From Siphonodentalium dalli (lineage: Eukaryota; Mollusca; Scaphopoda; Gadilida; Siphonodentaliidae): a DNA stretch of 64,000 nucleotides. The notes below the pieces were generated by a model. That model worked only from the letters and a program-made list of their open reading frames with translations, had not been told where the DNA came from and did no database searches. A program made the translations under genes and the position numbers. Where the stretch lies: the NCBI GenBank assembly GCA_032622095.1, contig CP136062.1:56525849-56589848 (forward strand). The letters are read 5' to 3'. Below, in pieces: positions 25,501-40,500 of the stretch (position 1 is its first letter; every line of letters begins with the position of its first letter).

Positions 25501-28500
25501 TACTGTGTTGTAGCAAACTGAATCGCTAGACACTTTGGCGGCCATTCATCGAGGAATGAAATCGGAAGGATGGACTTCCCCAGAACATCAGCTAACTTTA
25601 CCTGCAGACATATTATAAAAAGAGCATCGCTAGGGTGAGGCAAAATAGGACCATGGTAATTCCTACAAAGGGCTATAAGTCTAGTGAACAAGCCTTGAAA
25701 TAGTGTGTCTGTCATTTTCAGAATGAGGTCCCCAGAGGGTGAATTTAGTGGCGCTACCCCGCACAGTGGGCTAGCATCACTAAATTCACCCTCTGGGGAC
25801 CTCATTATGCTTAGGCCTCAGCAGAATGAGGTTCCCAGAGGGTGAATTTAGTGATGCTAGCCCGCTAAGTGGGGTAGCGTCACTAAATTCACCCTCTGGG
25901 GACCTCATTCTGAAAATGACAGACACACTATTTCAAGGCTTGCCAGTGAAAATTGGCGAGCAGAAACCAAATTTGAACTTGACCTGTATTTTGGGCTAAT
26001 AAACCACTAATTCATTATACCATATTTCATTCCATTCAGTTCAGACTTACAAAAGTAATCATCCGGAAATGAAAAAAAGTGACAAGACAGACGGATGGAT
26101 AAGTAACATAATATGTCCAGTTGTTTTAAAAAGGGCGTATAAAAATGATGACCTGGCACGAGGTGGACATTGTGTATGTTCTCCCAGAGGAACACATTGT
26201 GACAATGGTTCCCAGGGACAATATACAGTTGTTGCCAACTGTTGAGGGAGAAGTGAGGTTTGTCACCCGCTCGAGAATGGAATGTCTCCCGAGGAGTGCA
26301 GGTCAGAGGATGACATTCCATTTTCGAGCGGGTGACAAATCTCAATGTCTGCCGACAGGAACAACTGTTTTGTTATCCGATTACTAAACTAAAGACAAAT
26401 TCCTTGTCATTCATATGCACAACATTGCACTGAGTCATTGCATCTCGTGAGAGCTTTTCTCAAGATTATAGTTTCACTAATTTTGTATCGTCATATATGA
26501 TGTCTATTAATATAAGTTAGACAAGACGTTAGTATTTTGATTATTGCCATTTATTTGCCATCATTTTGGTGATTATATCATCAAAATTGGTCCATGCAAT
26601 GTAAACCAATAAGCCATAGAAGTATGTTCTTCTACAATTTGGCATATTCATTGATGGTATGTTGTCTTGTACACAAAAGCTATTAAGCAGTTGTCAATTT
26701 CATAATGTGCATACATACAGTAATGCTCTAAGTAATCGACTTCTTTACCACAGCAGAATTATGGGTAACTTTTCAGGATTCGGTCGGAAATATGGTTTGT
26801 TGCCATTCATCGGAAAGCTCTCCTCGAGAGCTTTCCGATGAATGGCAACAAGACATATTTCCGACTAAATCCTGAAAAGTTACTCATAATTCTGCTGTGG
26901 TTAAGAAGTCGATTACTTAGAGCATTAATGTATGTATCAAAACTCGCAAGAACATCCCGCACGAAATACATCTATGTTGCAATAATAACAATGCAAACAA
27001 GCTGAAGAAATATGATATAAGGGATAAGTGTACAGTTGAATTCATGCATGATAACCATATCTATTATGTTGTACACCAGTAAGAATATACACAATGTATA
27101 TCAAACCTGCCTCAAGTCATAGCCAATATGGCATCATAATTTCGACAAGAATATATTTAATTACCTATTTCGATGGAAATAGGATAGAATAACACTTTCC
27201 CGATAAAAGTATCAACTTATATTAAAAGTTAAAATATTAGTGTTAATTAGCCAACACCACAACTTATGCTTTTTGTGAACATGTTGGGGTATATAAGATT
27301 AATGATACTGGCGCTGTGTGATCAGGAACATCTCATCGAGTCAGCAGCACTATCAGGAAAATCTTATAAATATTGCTAACTTCACAAGTAACCTGATTAC
27401 TTTAAAGAGTAAACTTTATAAATTGCCAAACTATGGAACAACTTACCAAAAATGCTTTGTCAGAGTCGCAGTGCCCTTCTCAGGGCGCCGGCTTTGACGT
27501 GGTAGCCTTCCTAAAATCAGAGAACGCAGACCTGAAAAAGCGGATCGACAACTTGAATGGAGAAATTGTAGAAAATCGTCACACGATCAACAACCTATCT
27601 GAAAACATCAGAAACCTTAACATAACGATGACGAACAAAAAAGAAAAGAAAAAAGACACAACTCCAAAACCATCGACGACCGAAAAGCCAAAGACGAACG
27701 ACAAGCCAAAAACCTCCGACAAGCCAAAGACATCCGACAAGCAAAAGCCATCTGACAAACCAAAGACAACAGACAAGCACACGACCTCTGATAAACAAAA
27801 GACAACTGAAAAAGCCACGACCTCCGATATGCCACAGACGCCGAAACATGCCGAAACACCCAAGACAACAAAAAATCCCACGACCGGCGAATCAACCTCC
27901 ACTTCATCTCAGAATACCACTACTGCTACCACTAAACCGGCCGAAATTAAAGACATACACATGACTAACGAAACTGACATTCAAACCTCAACCGACCAAG
28001 ACATTTCTGACTCTGACTTCGCCATGTTCTACACCAGAAATAAGAAACGCCAACGACAAGCACACGACATGCCTGAAATGATCAGCCCACTAAATACACC
28101 ACATAAAAAACGAAAAGAAGATGCAGCAGAGATCGACAACCTGCCCTCCAAGCAACCGAACAATCCAGCCAGTCACAACAGTCATCATACCACCCAAACG
28201 ACCAAGCCAGCCAACCACAACAACCAGAAAAGACGAGACACCCTCATAGCTGAAAACATGACGGAAGAAATGAAGCAAAGCCCGTATTTCCTCCAAGGCG
28301 CCATCACAACGAAATACCCAATAAGAATATCAACAACCAAAGCCGGAACCATCCTGATATACCCACAAAACGAAGAAACTAAACACTACCTCCTAACCAA
28401 AGCCAAAGAATTACCGATCTTCAAACAGACCAACACAACATTCCGGCTCACTCACGGGAGCAACCGATCGCACCAAGTAACTCACCGGGCTGTTATCAGT

Positions 28501-31500
28501 GGGGTTCCCCCCACAATAACAGAGGATGAGATACAGCGGGACATCGGGAGCAAATTCCAGATCCATCGATTCAAAAGCGCACACACCGACCAACCTACCT
28601 GGAAAGTAAAAGTAACATGCCCTGACAACGAATCAAAGCAACAACTGATGAAGGGAGTCCGTCTAGGATCCAACATCAACAGATACAAAGTCACAGAATT
28701 CCGAGAGCATCCCCACGTGACCCAGTGTTACAAATGTCAGAAATTCAACCACACGGCAGAATTTTGTAAAAACAACAGCATCGTATGCAAGAACTGCGCG
28801 GGAAACCATAAACATCAAGACTGCACCGCTAACATAAGAAGATGTGCCAATTGCGACAACGACCATCACTCAGCCTACAAAGGATGCAGAATATACAAAC
28901 AAGAAGTCACAACAAAAGAAACTAAGAAACTGACATACGCAGCAGCCACAAGCAAGCCCGCAGAAATCACAGACACACTCAAGCTCGCCGCGGTATTAAC
29001 AGCATCAATAGTCAAAGTCCTGACAGAACCAGACAAAAACAAACAAGATACAAACAGAAGTGTCAGCCAACACGTCAGCGAAGCCGTTAACACCTTTTAC
29101 AGAACCCAACTCAGCGCGGAAGCCATACAGCAATTCACATTCAGACGCTAAAACAACACTAACGCCAAAACAAGACTCAACTGTCACACCTACAATGGCT
29201 GACACGACTCACTCAAAGAACAACAGGAAATCGCCTGATTGCCTGTTGCACCTGCTCCACATAAACATCAACGGATTAACACACAAGCGCCAAATCTTAC
29301 AAGAATACATCACCGACCATCAACCAGATATAATCGCCATTAATGAGACCAAGCTCGACGACAATAGCCGGATCACCTTCACTAATTACAAAATCGCGCG
29401 CCGAGACCGGAACTCCCAGGGGGGAGGTGTTGCATTACTCATACACAAAGACCTGAAACACGCCATGCTGAACACAGAAGACATAGACGAAGAGACCCTG
29501 GCAGTTGAGATAACCATACGTGGCATCAAGACTGCCATTGTAGCTACATACAACCCACCATCCACAGAACTCAACAGATCCTCCTTCAACTGCTTCACAT
29601 CTACACATCGACAATGCATTTTCATCGGAGATTACAACGCGAAACACACCATCTACGGCTGCAACCTGACGAACACTAACGGCTACCGAATGTTTGACAT
29701 CATCGAAGACTTAGATCTAATCATATTGAACCACGAAGATGAACCAACACATTGCCACGCTCCAACCAACACATGGGACATCCTCGACCTAGCCATCGCC
29801 ACCCCATCCATCACCACAAAAGGATTCCAGTGCCAAGTAGGAGACGACATCTCCAGCGACCATCTACCCCTCCACATCAAGATCAGCAACGCCAGCGTAG
29901 ATCGCCACCAGAAAACTATGCGCCGCAACCTCAAAAAAGCCAACTGGGACCTCTTCCGACAACACATCACCGACAACATAGACACCCCATCCATCACGAC
30001 AACAACCAACATCGACACTACATGCCAACAGCTCACAAAAACCATAGACTCCGCCCTAGACTTAGCATGCCCGAAACAACAAGTCAACACCACAGCATGG
30101 CGAGTCTCCCCGGAAACCCTCAACATGATCCGACTAAAACGAAAACTACGAAGACTCCAGCAGAAAAATCCAGGAGACCCCCACTACAAACATCTCTACA
30201 ACTCAATGAACAAACAAGTCAAAGCAGCAGTGAAAAAAGAAAAATCTGAATCCTGGCAGCGAGCAACAACAGAACTCGGCAACATGAAAATGAACAAAAA
30301 CTTCTGGAAAACATTCAAAACCCTAACCGGCACCGGAATAACCAACAACAAAACAGAAAAACCCCTAAAAAAATCAGACGGAAACCTTACCTCAGGAGAC
30401 AACGAAAAAGCAGAGACCTTCGCTGAAAATCTAAAAATGATCCACAACACCCACCAAGGCACAGCATACGACGACAACTTCAAAACGACCGTTGAAAACC
30501 ATATCAAAGACAATCCAGACCTCTTCCAACCACTAAACAACACCGACAGCGACCCGGATGAAGTCTTTCCCATTGCATCACCCATCACACACGAAGAGAT
30601 AATATCCAATCTAAAGAAGGGAAAAAACAATTCAGCTCCAGGCAACGACAGCATCACATACACAATACTTCGACAAGCTCCACCAGCCTTCTTCGCCAGA
30701 CTACTGTTACTCTTCAACGCATGCCTAACCATTGGATACTTCCCAACAGCATGGAAAACAGCAGTAGGAGTAATGATCCCAAAGCCAGACAAAGACCGAT
30801 CCATCCCCAGCAACTACCGACCCATCAGCCTCCTCCAATGTACGGGAAAACTCTTCGAGAGAATAATCAGCAGCAGACTCCGAGACCACCTAGATTCCTC
30901 CAACTTTTTCAATCCATGGCAGCGCGGTTACCGACAAGGAAAAGAGGGCATAGAACACATCATTAGAATAGCAGAAGACGTCAGACTATCACTAGGAAAA
31001 AACTGGACAACAGCCGCAGTCTTCCTAGACGTAGAAAAAGCCTTCGACTCAGTATGGCACGACGGCCTCCGATACAAGATCAGCCACCTCAACCTTGCAA
31101 GAAAATACACACGCCTCATCTCTTCATTCCTTCAAGACCGTCAACTCAGCGTCCGCATCAACAACGAAACATCAAACCCAGTCCACCTACGCACCGGAAC
31201 ACCACAAGGATCTGTACTAAGCCCACTCCTCTTCTTAATCTACGCCAACGACCTACCCATAGACAAGAGAAACAACGTTGAAATATCACAGTTCGCCGAC
31301 GACCTAGGACTCTGGACGACTCATACAAACCCCCGAATCCTACAGAAAAGACTACAAAAGACACTCGACGACCTATCAACATGGTGCTCAAAATGGAGAA
31401 TTAAACTCAACGCCAAAAAGACCCAACTCATCATATTCCACAGAAGAAAAACAACACAATCCATCAACATCAAGATAGACAACGAGACAATCCAACCATC

Positions 31501-34500
31501 CAACCAAGCGATCCTACTAGGAATAACACTAGACCAGCAAATGACCTTCATCCCTCACATCAACAAGATAGCCGATAAAGCTCGAAAAAGAACAAATCTA
31601 CTACGATGCCTCCTGGGAACAGACTGGGGAACCAACAGCCAAACCCTCATCAACCTCTACCAAATCTACGTCCGACCAGTCATGGAGTACGGTGCTGCCG
31701 TCCTCACAGCAGCCCCAAAGACATACATTGAAAAACTACAGAAAGTCCAAAACCTAGCCCTCCGCATCGCGCTCCGCCAACCGCTAGAGAACGGAATGTC
31801 TCCCTCGGAGCTTCGCTCCTCGGGAGACATTCCGTTCTCGAGCGGGTGACAAATCTCAATGTCTCCCTCGACAATGGGCGACAACTGTATAATGTCAGCC
31901 GCACGACAAAACATAGATTGGAATTAATAGAAACCTTGGAACAATCGGTCTATTACATTCTTAAATGGATGTCAATATGTGCGACCAGTTATCTGCGACA
32001 CTGCCGGCAGAATTCCTCGAAATTTCCTTCTTTCTGTTTCCCGGGAAATCGAGCGCATTGCACCAAGTTTCGATACGTTGAATCATTTTGATAACATTTA
32101 ACACTTGTAATTTATGTCTGTTTTCTGGGACTCCCTCCGTCAAGACAACTACTGTGAATATGTGATGTAGTTGTTAGATCTATTGTGGGGTGAACAGTTT
32201 AACAGCTAACTACCATTGGTATCGGACTGCAACAATTATATAGCTGAATGCTGTACCCATGTCCAAGTGTGTCAAATCTTAATTAAATAATGTAGACAAC
32301 TGACTTCCATTTCATTGGGTTTGTTTGTGATACATTGATTGAACTGTCTTTTAAGTGGCTTACTCAGCTATTTTATTTGACAGAATTTTATGAAACTTAG
32401 TATGTGGACTTCATATGAGAAAGTCCCAATCAAGTTCAAATTTTGTGTCACCTCTTGTGTCATGTTTGCCATGATGCAGCTAGATAGAAATTCCATGCAA
32501 CATATCCCAAACCCTACATGAGACTGAGAGTGACTTGCCTATTTCATGATTTCCCTAAAAAAAAACACAAGTTCCAACGGATGTTTAAGAAGATTAACAT
32601 TGTTAGGCCAAAAAAAAAAGAGTTTTGGTTTTCGGGCAATTTTTTTCTTCAAATCAATGAGGGAGGGAGGGTTTTTTTTTATTTTTTATTTTTTTCTGCG
32701 CATAGTAAGCATGGACAAATATACCTTCGTCTGTCTAGTAATAACCAGAAATGTAGAGGGAACTGTTATGCATATAAACTCATTTAATCTTTTATAAAAA
32801 TGACATTGTACTACCAGTGTATGACTGGGATTACCTAACATTATATAATGCCCCTGACATTAACTACTGTTATTGTTGTCTAAAAACTGATACCTCCCCA
32901 TTCTAATATGTGATCCTGAATTTAGTTCTGTGCCTTTCAATTGTATAAAGTTACAATTAGTGTAATGACTAATTGTAAGAAGATCATGAGGGTCAGCTTA
33001 TCATTTTTGTCCCCCGACGTTTCCGTCGGAGGACTATAGAAATGACCCTCGTCCGTCCGTGCGTCCGTGCGTCCGTGTGTCCGTGCGTCCGAGATTGGGT
33101 ACCTTCATGGTGTAATCAACTCCTCCTACAGTTTTAAACGTAGAGATTTGAAACTCTGGGATATTGTTCCTAACATGTTGGTGATTTGCAACATCTATAT
33201 AGCTAATCAAAAATATAAATTTTTCCATATTTTTGGGGGGGTTTTCGACTTAGAAAATTTGGAACATTTTTGCCTTTTGGATGAGATTGGGTACCTTCAT
33301 GGTGTAATCAACTCCTCCTACAGTTTTAAATGTAGAGATTTGAAACTCTGGGATATTGTTCCTAACATGTTGGTGATTTGCAACATCTATATAGCTAATC
33401 AAAAATATCATTTTTTCCATATTTTTGGGGGGGGTTTTCGACTTAGAAAATTTGGAAATTTTTTGCCTTTTGGATGAGATTGGGTACCTTCATGGTGTAA
33501 TCAACTCCTCCTACAGTTTTAAATGTAGAGATTTGAAACTCTGGGATATTGTTCCTAACATGTTGGTGATTTGCAACATCTATATAGCTAATCAAAAATA
33601 TCATTTTTTCCATATTTTTGGGGGGTTTTCGACTTAGAAAATTTGGAACATTTTTGCCTTTTGGATGAGATTGGGTACCTTCATGGTGTAATCAACTCCA
33701 CCTACAGTTTTAAATGTAGAGATTTGAAACTTTGGGATATTGTTCCTAACATGTTGGTGATATGCAACATCTATATAGCTAATACAAAAATATCATTTTT
33801 TCGCGTTTGCATGCGTTTGTTCATCGGGTTGTTTTGTCCAAGAAATTTTGCGGTGGTTTGCAACATCTATATACTGTATAACATTGTTGCAAATAGTATC
33901 CTTCTAACAATTCCAATCATGAAGTTTACCACTCGAGTCGGGGGACATGTGGTCTGCGACCTTTTATCTTAATTGTAGTCATCTACTTCATGTTGTAAAC
34001 CTGCAAGTCACTTTTAACACATTACATGTTAGAGCTCAATGCACACTATTATTCAACACATATCTGCTACGGACATGTTTTTAAAATAATAAAAAAATAA
34101 AATAAATTTAAATATATTTTTTGTAAGTTTTTTTGTTTGTCATAACATCAGGCATTGCAATAAAAAGGCCTAATGCGGCCCTTTTTATTCAATGCGATGC
34201 GGCAGGGCCTGAGAACCAAAACTTTTTTTTTTGGCCTTATATAGTATCTAGTGAATTTTGCAGTTTTTTTGTCATGAGACACCGAAATGAACACTGGTAA
34301 ACAATTTCAATCAATAGCTGATTCGATTCGAGATTTGATTCGATGTCGATATTCGATTCGATGCAAAATCCCCGATTCGCAGATCCCTACCCTGGTCAGC
34401 AGGCAGCAGTGATTTTTGCCAGCCTAAACTTTCTTATAAAAGTCCCATACTAAATGATATGGAAAAGAAATTAATAAATCATGATATCTACTGCATTTTT

Positions 34501-37500
34501 CTATAAACACTAAAGCTCCGGTGATGTCATGAGTTATTAATGGGAATTGTATATCCTGTTTATTAAAATTTGACTTATTCAGTCACATTTTTGTGCATTT
34601 GATCGATCCATGTACATATATACTTAGTTCAGTAAGGTGTTTCAGGCCTAATCCGCTTGATAACATTGGTAACAATTATATTGGAGGTAGTCATGTGTGC
34701 AATGGATACTTTTGGGGTGGAGGCATGCGTGTGTAATATGTGCACACGGTATAGTGATTCTTGACCTGAGGTAACAAGGAATTCACTCCAGGAAGCTGAT
34801 GTGTATTTATTTATTCAGTGCAAAACATCTTATGAAAGTACAGGGTATTGATCCACTTGTTCTAAGGAAAATATACACTGCTTCAATTCTGGAGAATGTA
34901 AATCTTGTTCTATTACATTTGGAAAGTGTCATAATTTGCACTTGAAGGTGGCTGTGCATATATGTCTAACAGAAAGTGTAATGAACAGACATGAAGACTC
35001 CTGGGTGATGTGATTGCCTTCTGATTAATAAAATATTGCGCCAACAGTATGATCATATTATTTTGAACTAAATCCAAATTCACCAATAAGGAATATATTG
35101 TTATTAGAATGAGATACTGCCATCATACCTGTTGGTATTTATTCATTCTTGCCACATTTGTCATGTTCCAGGGATCAGGGTGTGCAATAAAGAGAGGATC
35201 TACAACGAGTCCCCAGTTTATAGCGGAATTTACAAAACGAGTCCAGAAAATTATAACTGGACCAGCCTTTGTTGAGGTCCTGACCTAATGTAGTGGACGG
35301 GTTTTGTAGATTCTGCTATAGCCTATACTTGACGAGTTATAGATTATATTTATTACATGATCCAAAGCCTCGACAAAACCTACTTAAATCAACAAATGGG
35401 ACACTAAACTAACATCGGCTTCTATACGACATCGGATGACTTTTCATGTAACTGTGCATTGTTTGCGCGTGTAAACAATAGTCCCAGATAAATAAGGACA
35501 CTTTGATGTATTTAATGGTGTATATATAATGACATAACTTTTCAAACTCTTAATGATTATAGCTGGTTGGAAAAATATTGGAAGGCATAATATATGGAGT
35601 GTAAATAGAAGACATACCGGAAGTCAAGAGTCACCTGGCACTATTTCCTGTTATTAAACGAACGTTTAATATCACAATTTATCACATAATTAACTCACAA
35701 ACCCAGGTTAATAATTATTGGTAAGACACACGTGTAATATTAGCACGTACGATGACGTCACGCCATTATTTGAATGACTTGCAATTGCTGACGTTTATGA
35801 TAGTTTTCTTCGATGAATACTTCGCGTTTATTTGATCATGTGATAAAAGGTATATCAAACTCATTCTACTTCAGCCCTGGGAATTAAGGAAAATTTGCCT
35901 AGGCAATATTTTTGCCTAGGTGAAAGAAATCGGCAAAAACAGATTTTACCTAGGCAATTTTGCAACAATATTGCCATCTCAAATCAATATGATTCAATAA
36001 TAACCTGAAATGCTTAGTTATTTTGGAGAACATTTCCAGGCCACTACTCATCATATATATACATTCCACAAATCATCTCCAAAACTAGTGCCCTTATGGG
36101 TAGCTAGTTAATGGCCCAGTGCCATGGAACCATTTTAGTACAATATATGTAAAGAGCGATTTAAGGAAGTCATTTTGGCTAAAGGGGTTCTATTTCTGAT
36201 AGACACAGATAAATTTTAGTAACCCAATGAACTTGTTTTACCTAGGCAATATAATTTCCTAGGCAAACTGATTTTGCCTCTGCTTTTACCTAGGCATTGC
36301 CTATTGCCTAGGCTAATTCCCAGGGCTGCTACTTTATACGTAATTTATCAACCTCTGACATCCACTAAATTCTATTTGAGTCTCGGCGAACCTCGGCTCA
36401 AATCGAATTTAGTTATCTCGATTGATAGATTCCGTACACAATATAAACTCATGTGCGATCCTCTACATACAAATATTTACTATAATTTTGCCTTACATAC
36501 ATCGGGGTACATGTACTACTATAGCTATATAAGTTCGTGAAACATGACTGCAAACAGCAATTATTATGTTCAATTAGACATTCAAAGAAAGAACATACAT
36601 CGGTGCTATGGCCCCAAGTTTATGAAACTACTGCGATTCCATAACAATAACGCATGAGGTATTTCACTGTTCGTGCAGAAAATTGTGCTATCTTTGCGCA
36701 TTTGCACTCATATGGTAAACTGACGACATGAACACACATAATCAGTTGTGTGTATATATTGCATACCAACGTTTCATATTGATATACCGGTAGTGGCACA
36801 TGCGTACATATGCTTGCGATATACACGATGGCAAGAGTCTGCTAATTTGGTCATTTCTATTCTTAACAATGTGTTCCAGACTCGTGATGTTTCAATATTT
36901 TGGGAGGTGTGTCCATACGGTTGTGACGTTGATGAACACGTCCTGGCATATGGACTGAACGATCCTTTATTGATGCAGTAGTGCTGTGGAAAATGATTGA
37001 CGTATTTACTCAGTAGAACCAAAATAAAACTACAACTTTAGGATCGTGGCAGTCTAGTAATAACTAGACCAAGGTTTCCTCTCAAGTCAACTCTCAACGT
37101 AAGTTGAAAGTAATGAAAGTTAGGTCTAGTTTTAATAAGACTGGCATCGTGGTATAGCAGTAATTGGTAGCAGTGTTCTCAGCTCTACTTGGTATGATTG
37201 TGATTTGATATTGACGGTTTGTGGTGTCAGTTATATTTAAGCAGGCACCGGTAGCTACAAGCAATTGCATTAAAAGCTATCATTACGTCATTGCACTTTT
37301 CAGATAAACTGACGACACGAGCACACACATGCGGTTTTGTATAACATATTTCATACCAAGCGAGTGATATTGATATGGTGGCAAGTGCTTTCATATGCTT
37401 GCGACATACAATATGGAAATAGTCAGTCTACCCATTAGTGGCAGGAATTTCAATGGTGGCTATAACTTAATTTCACAACGCTTTCCATAGTTGGGTATGT

Positions 37501-40500
37501 CGATATTCCAGAAGGGACGCCCATATGGTTGCGACATTGATCAACTCATACTAGAATATAGACTGAAAATCCTTTATTGGTGTACCAGCGCAGTGTGAAA
37601 ATGTGTGATGTGAGAGCACATTAAAATATATAATACGGCCTTAGACTTGTGACATAACCAGCAATTGTGTACAGTGTTCTCAACGCTATCTGCTATTAGA
37701 GTTTTGATGCTGATAGTGCATGGTGTCTATTAAATTTAACAATTTCATGACTTGAGTTTCCGGAAATATTACGAAAAACCCTGTGCCAACGCATTCTCTT
37801 ACATGCACGAGGCTTCCCATATAAGAGAATGCACTGGAACATGGTCTTTAATATCACAACAATGCAGTTCCCAGCATTAAAAGGATAAACAAATATTGCA
37901 GGAAAAATACAAACAGTCACTAAAATACTTAAAATTTCCAGGTTGTCTGATTAAATCTATGAGTTTAAATCGTTATATGTATTTGGCACTTTCATGGAAG
38001 AAACCGCGTTGAGCAATTAACATCCATACTGCAGGGATGTAGAGACACTTGTGGGGAAGGGTCAGTTAGAATATGCCGTTCCAATGTGTGATTAACAGCC
38101 GCATATGTGTGTTAGTTCCCCCTGGTATATGACATACTTGCATACGTCGCGTAAGGATAACAGTTTATATTTGACTGATCGTGCGATCATTACGCCACTG
38201 CACTCGTCCGATATGCGACAACAGTAACTCGCGCGTGCGATTTTGTGTATATATTCCGCACCAAGCGTGCGATATTTATGTCGTGTCAAGTGCGTCCATA
38301 TGCGTGCGACATACAGTATATGACAATAGTTTGACAATCCGTTAGTGGTATACTATGTTCAATTGTGGTTAATTCTTAATTTCACATTGCATGCGTTCTA
38401 GAGTTGGGATACGTCGATATTCCGAAGGGGCGCTCACATGGTTGCGACATCGATTAATGGATCCTGGAATATGGAGTGAACATTGCTTTATTGACGTAGT
38501 AGCGAAGTGTACAAAAAATAAAGCCTTAAAATGTTTACACAACCAGTAATTGGGTACAGTATTCTCGACTACGTGTATGACTGAATGTTGGTGCTGATGG
38601 GGTTTGGTGTCCGTATTATTTTGAAGCAGATATGACAATTATCGCAAGAAAATACAAATGAAGTTACTAAAATGCAGGTTTTATGGTTAAATCTATGCGT
38701 TTTGTTCTACCTGAAATTGAGCACTTTCACTCAAGAAACAGTGTTAGGCAACATCTATCTTGAAGGAATATAGGGACATCGGTGGGGAAGAGTCAGTTAG
38801 AATATATCGATCGAGCGTGTGGTAAACAGACCCAGTTGCATGTTTGTTACTGGCCGATAGTGTATGATAATCATGCACGCATTCGTCTTTTAATGAGAAC
38901 AATAATGTTTTTTGGCAGATTGTGCTATCCTACGCCATTGAACTCGTCCGATATACTGACAACAGTAACACACACGCGTAGTTTTGTGTATATATTCCAT
39001 ACCAAGCGTGCGACATTGATATCGTGTCATAAGTGCATCCACATGCTTGCGACATACACTAGTTATGGCAATAGTCTGTCCAACCGGTAGTGGGACATTG
39101 TATTTAATCGTGGATACTTCTTAATTTCACATTGCGTTCCGCAGTTGATCAACATATCCTGGTATATATTGACTGAAAATTGCTTTATTGACGTAGTAGC
39201 AGTGTACACATTATTGATGTAGGAACGCTTTACACACAAACAAATAACGATTATATAACGGTGTGACATAACCTGTATTTGGGTACAATATTCTGGACTC
39301 TGGTATGACTGAACTTTGGGAATGATATGCATGCCTGCATCGCGTAAGTATGACACTTATAGGGTTGCAATCGTTCGATATATACTGATACCAGTAACAC
39401 ACGCATGCGGTTTTGTGTATGTATCCCACATATTGATATAGTGTCAAGTGCATGCGTTCATATGCTTGCGACATATACTGTGACATGGGTCTGTCAATCC
39501 GTTAATGTCACTATGTTCAATCGTGCCGGTTAGTTCTTAATGTCACACCTGTGTTCTTCAGTTGGGATATGGGACGAGCACCCATATGCTTGCGACATGA
39601 CTGTAACAGGACTTGTTTCTTCGGATTGTGAACTGTACTATACTGTATGACGCCACCGTGTGCTCACACAATTCCCTCCAACTTATGCAAATAAGCATTT
39701 CTATCTCAGATTTGAATAGACGTTGGCTATTTTCGGACCACATGACTTACATGTAGCTGTGTAGCAACACACCATGAGCTATACAGCACACCCTGTAATC
39801 ACGCCACATGTAGTGCAGAATTTCAACACACAACTTGGAGCATTTTGTAATGTAATTTTATTATATTTCCACGCTGTCAAGCAGACCAGATCGTCGGTGT
39901 TACCAGTAAACGCATCGAGTAAAAATGTTGTGAAAATGTGAACAGTGTCGCACAAAAGAACACCTCTTCGAAAGTTCTATTTGAGCACAGGAAGAAATGT
40001 CATTATTTCCCTTTATCTTTGTCACATCAATTTCGTCGACTAATTTCGATACCGGTGTAATTCAAAAGCGGTAATTATTATAAATGTATTTCGTATCGCA
40101 AACTGCCAGATTTAATCTACGTGGGCTTTATTACGTTTACGTATGGTCATATTATTTATTATACTGAACAACCACATGTATGCATCCAGTGTGTATATAA
40201 CTTTCTATCCTATACACCACTATATAGTATAATGATGATAATTTCAAGGTATTTATTCAACAAATAATGAAACCAACAATAATTTAATTTTCACGAATTT
40301 CTCAATACAAACATTGTGTTTAGTAGTCACTTATCACATCAATGTTACTTTTTTTTTGGTGGTGGTGAGGGGGGGGGGGTTATTCCATAGGAAATGTTCT
40401 GGTAATAAGTTTAACCCTTTCTATACCAAAGCATCATTGATGAGCAGTTATCCCACAGGAAATGTTCAAATAATAAATTCAACTAGAGATTGCACTGGCG

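Noticed and set aside
25230-25805. 191-codon minus-strand frame as one gene
   Set aside because: Only the part at 25466-25601 is a TIR exon; the rest is the flanking hAT-like hairpin and intron read through.
26145-26387. 80-codon frame in the foldback repeat left of the LINE as a gene
   Set aside because: It reads across both arms of a palindrome and has a mirrored frame on the other strand.
29752-30249. 165-codon His/Pro-rich plus frame inside the LINE
   Set aside because: It is a shadow frame of ORF2 caused by the A/C-rich composition.
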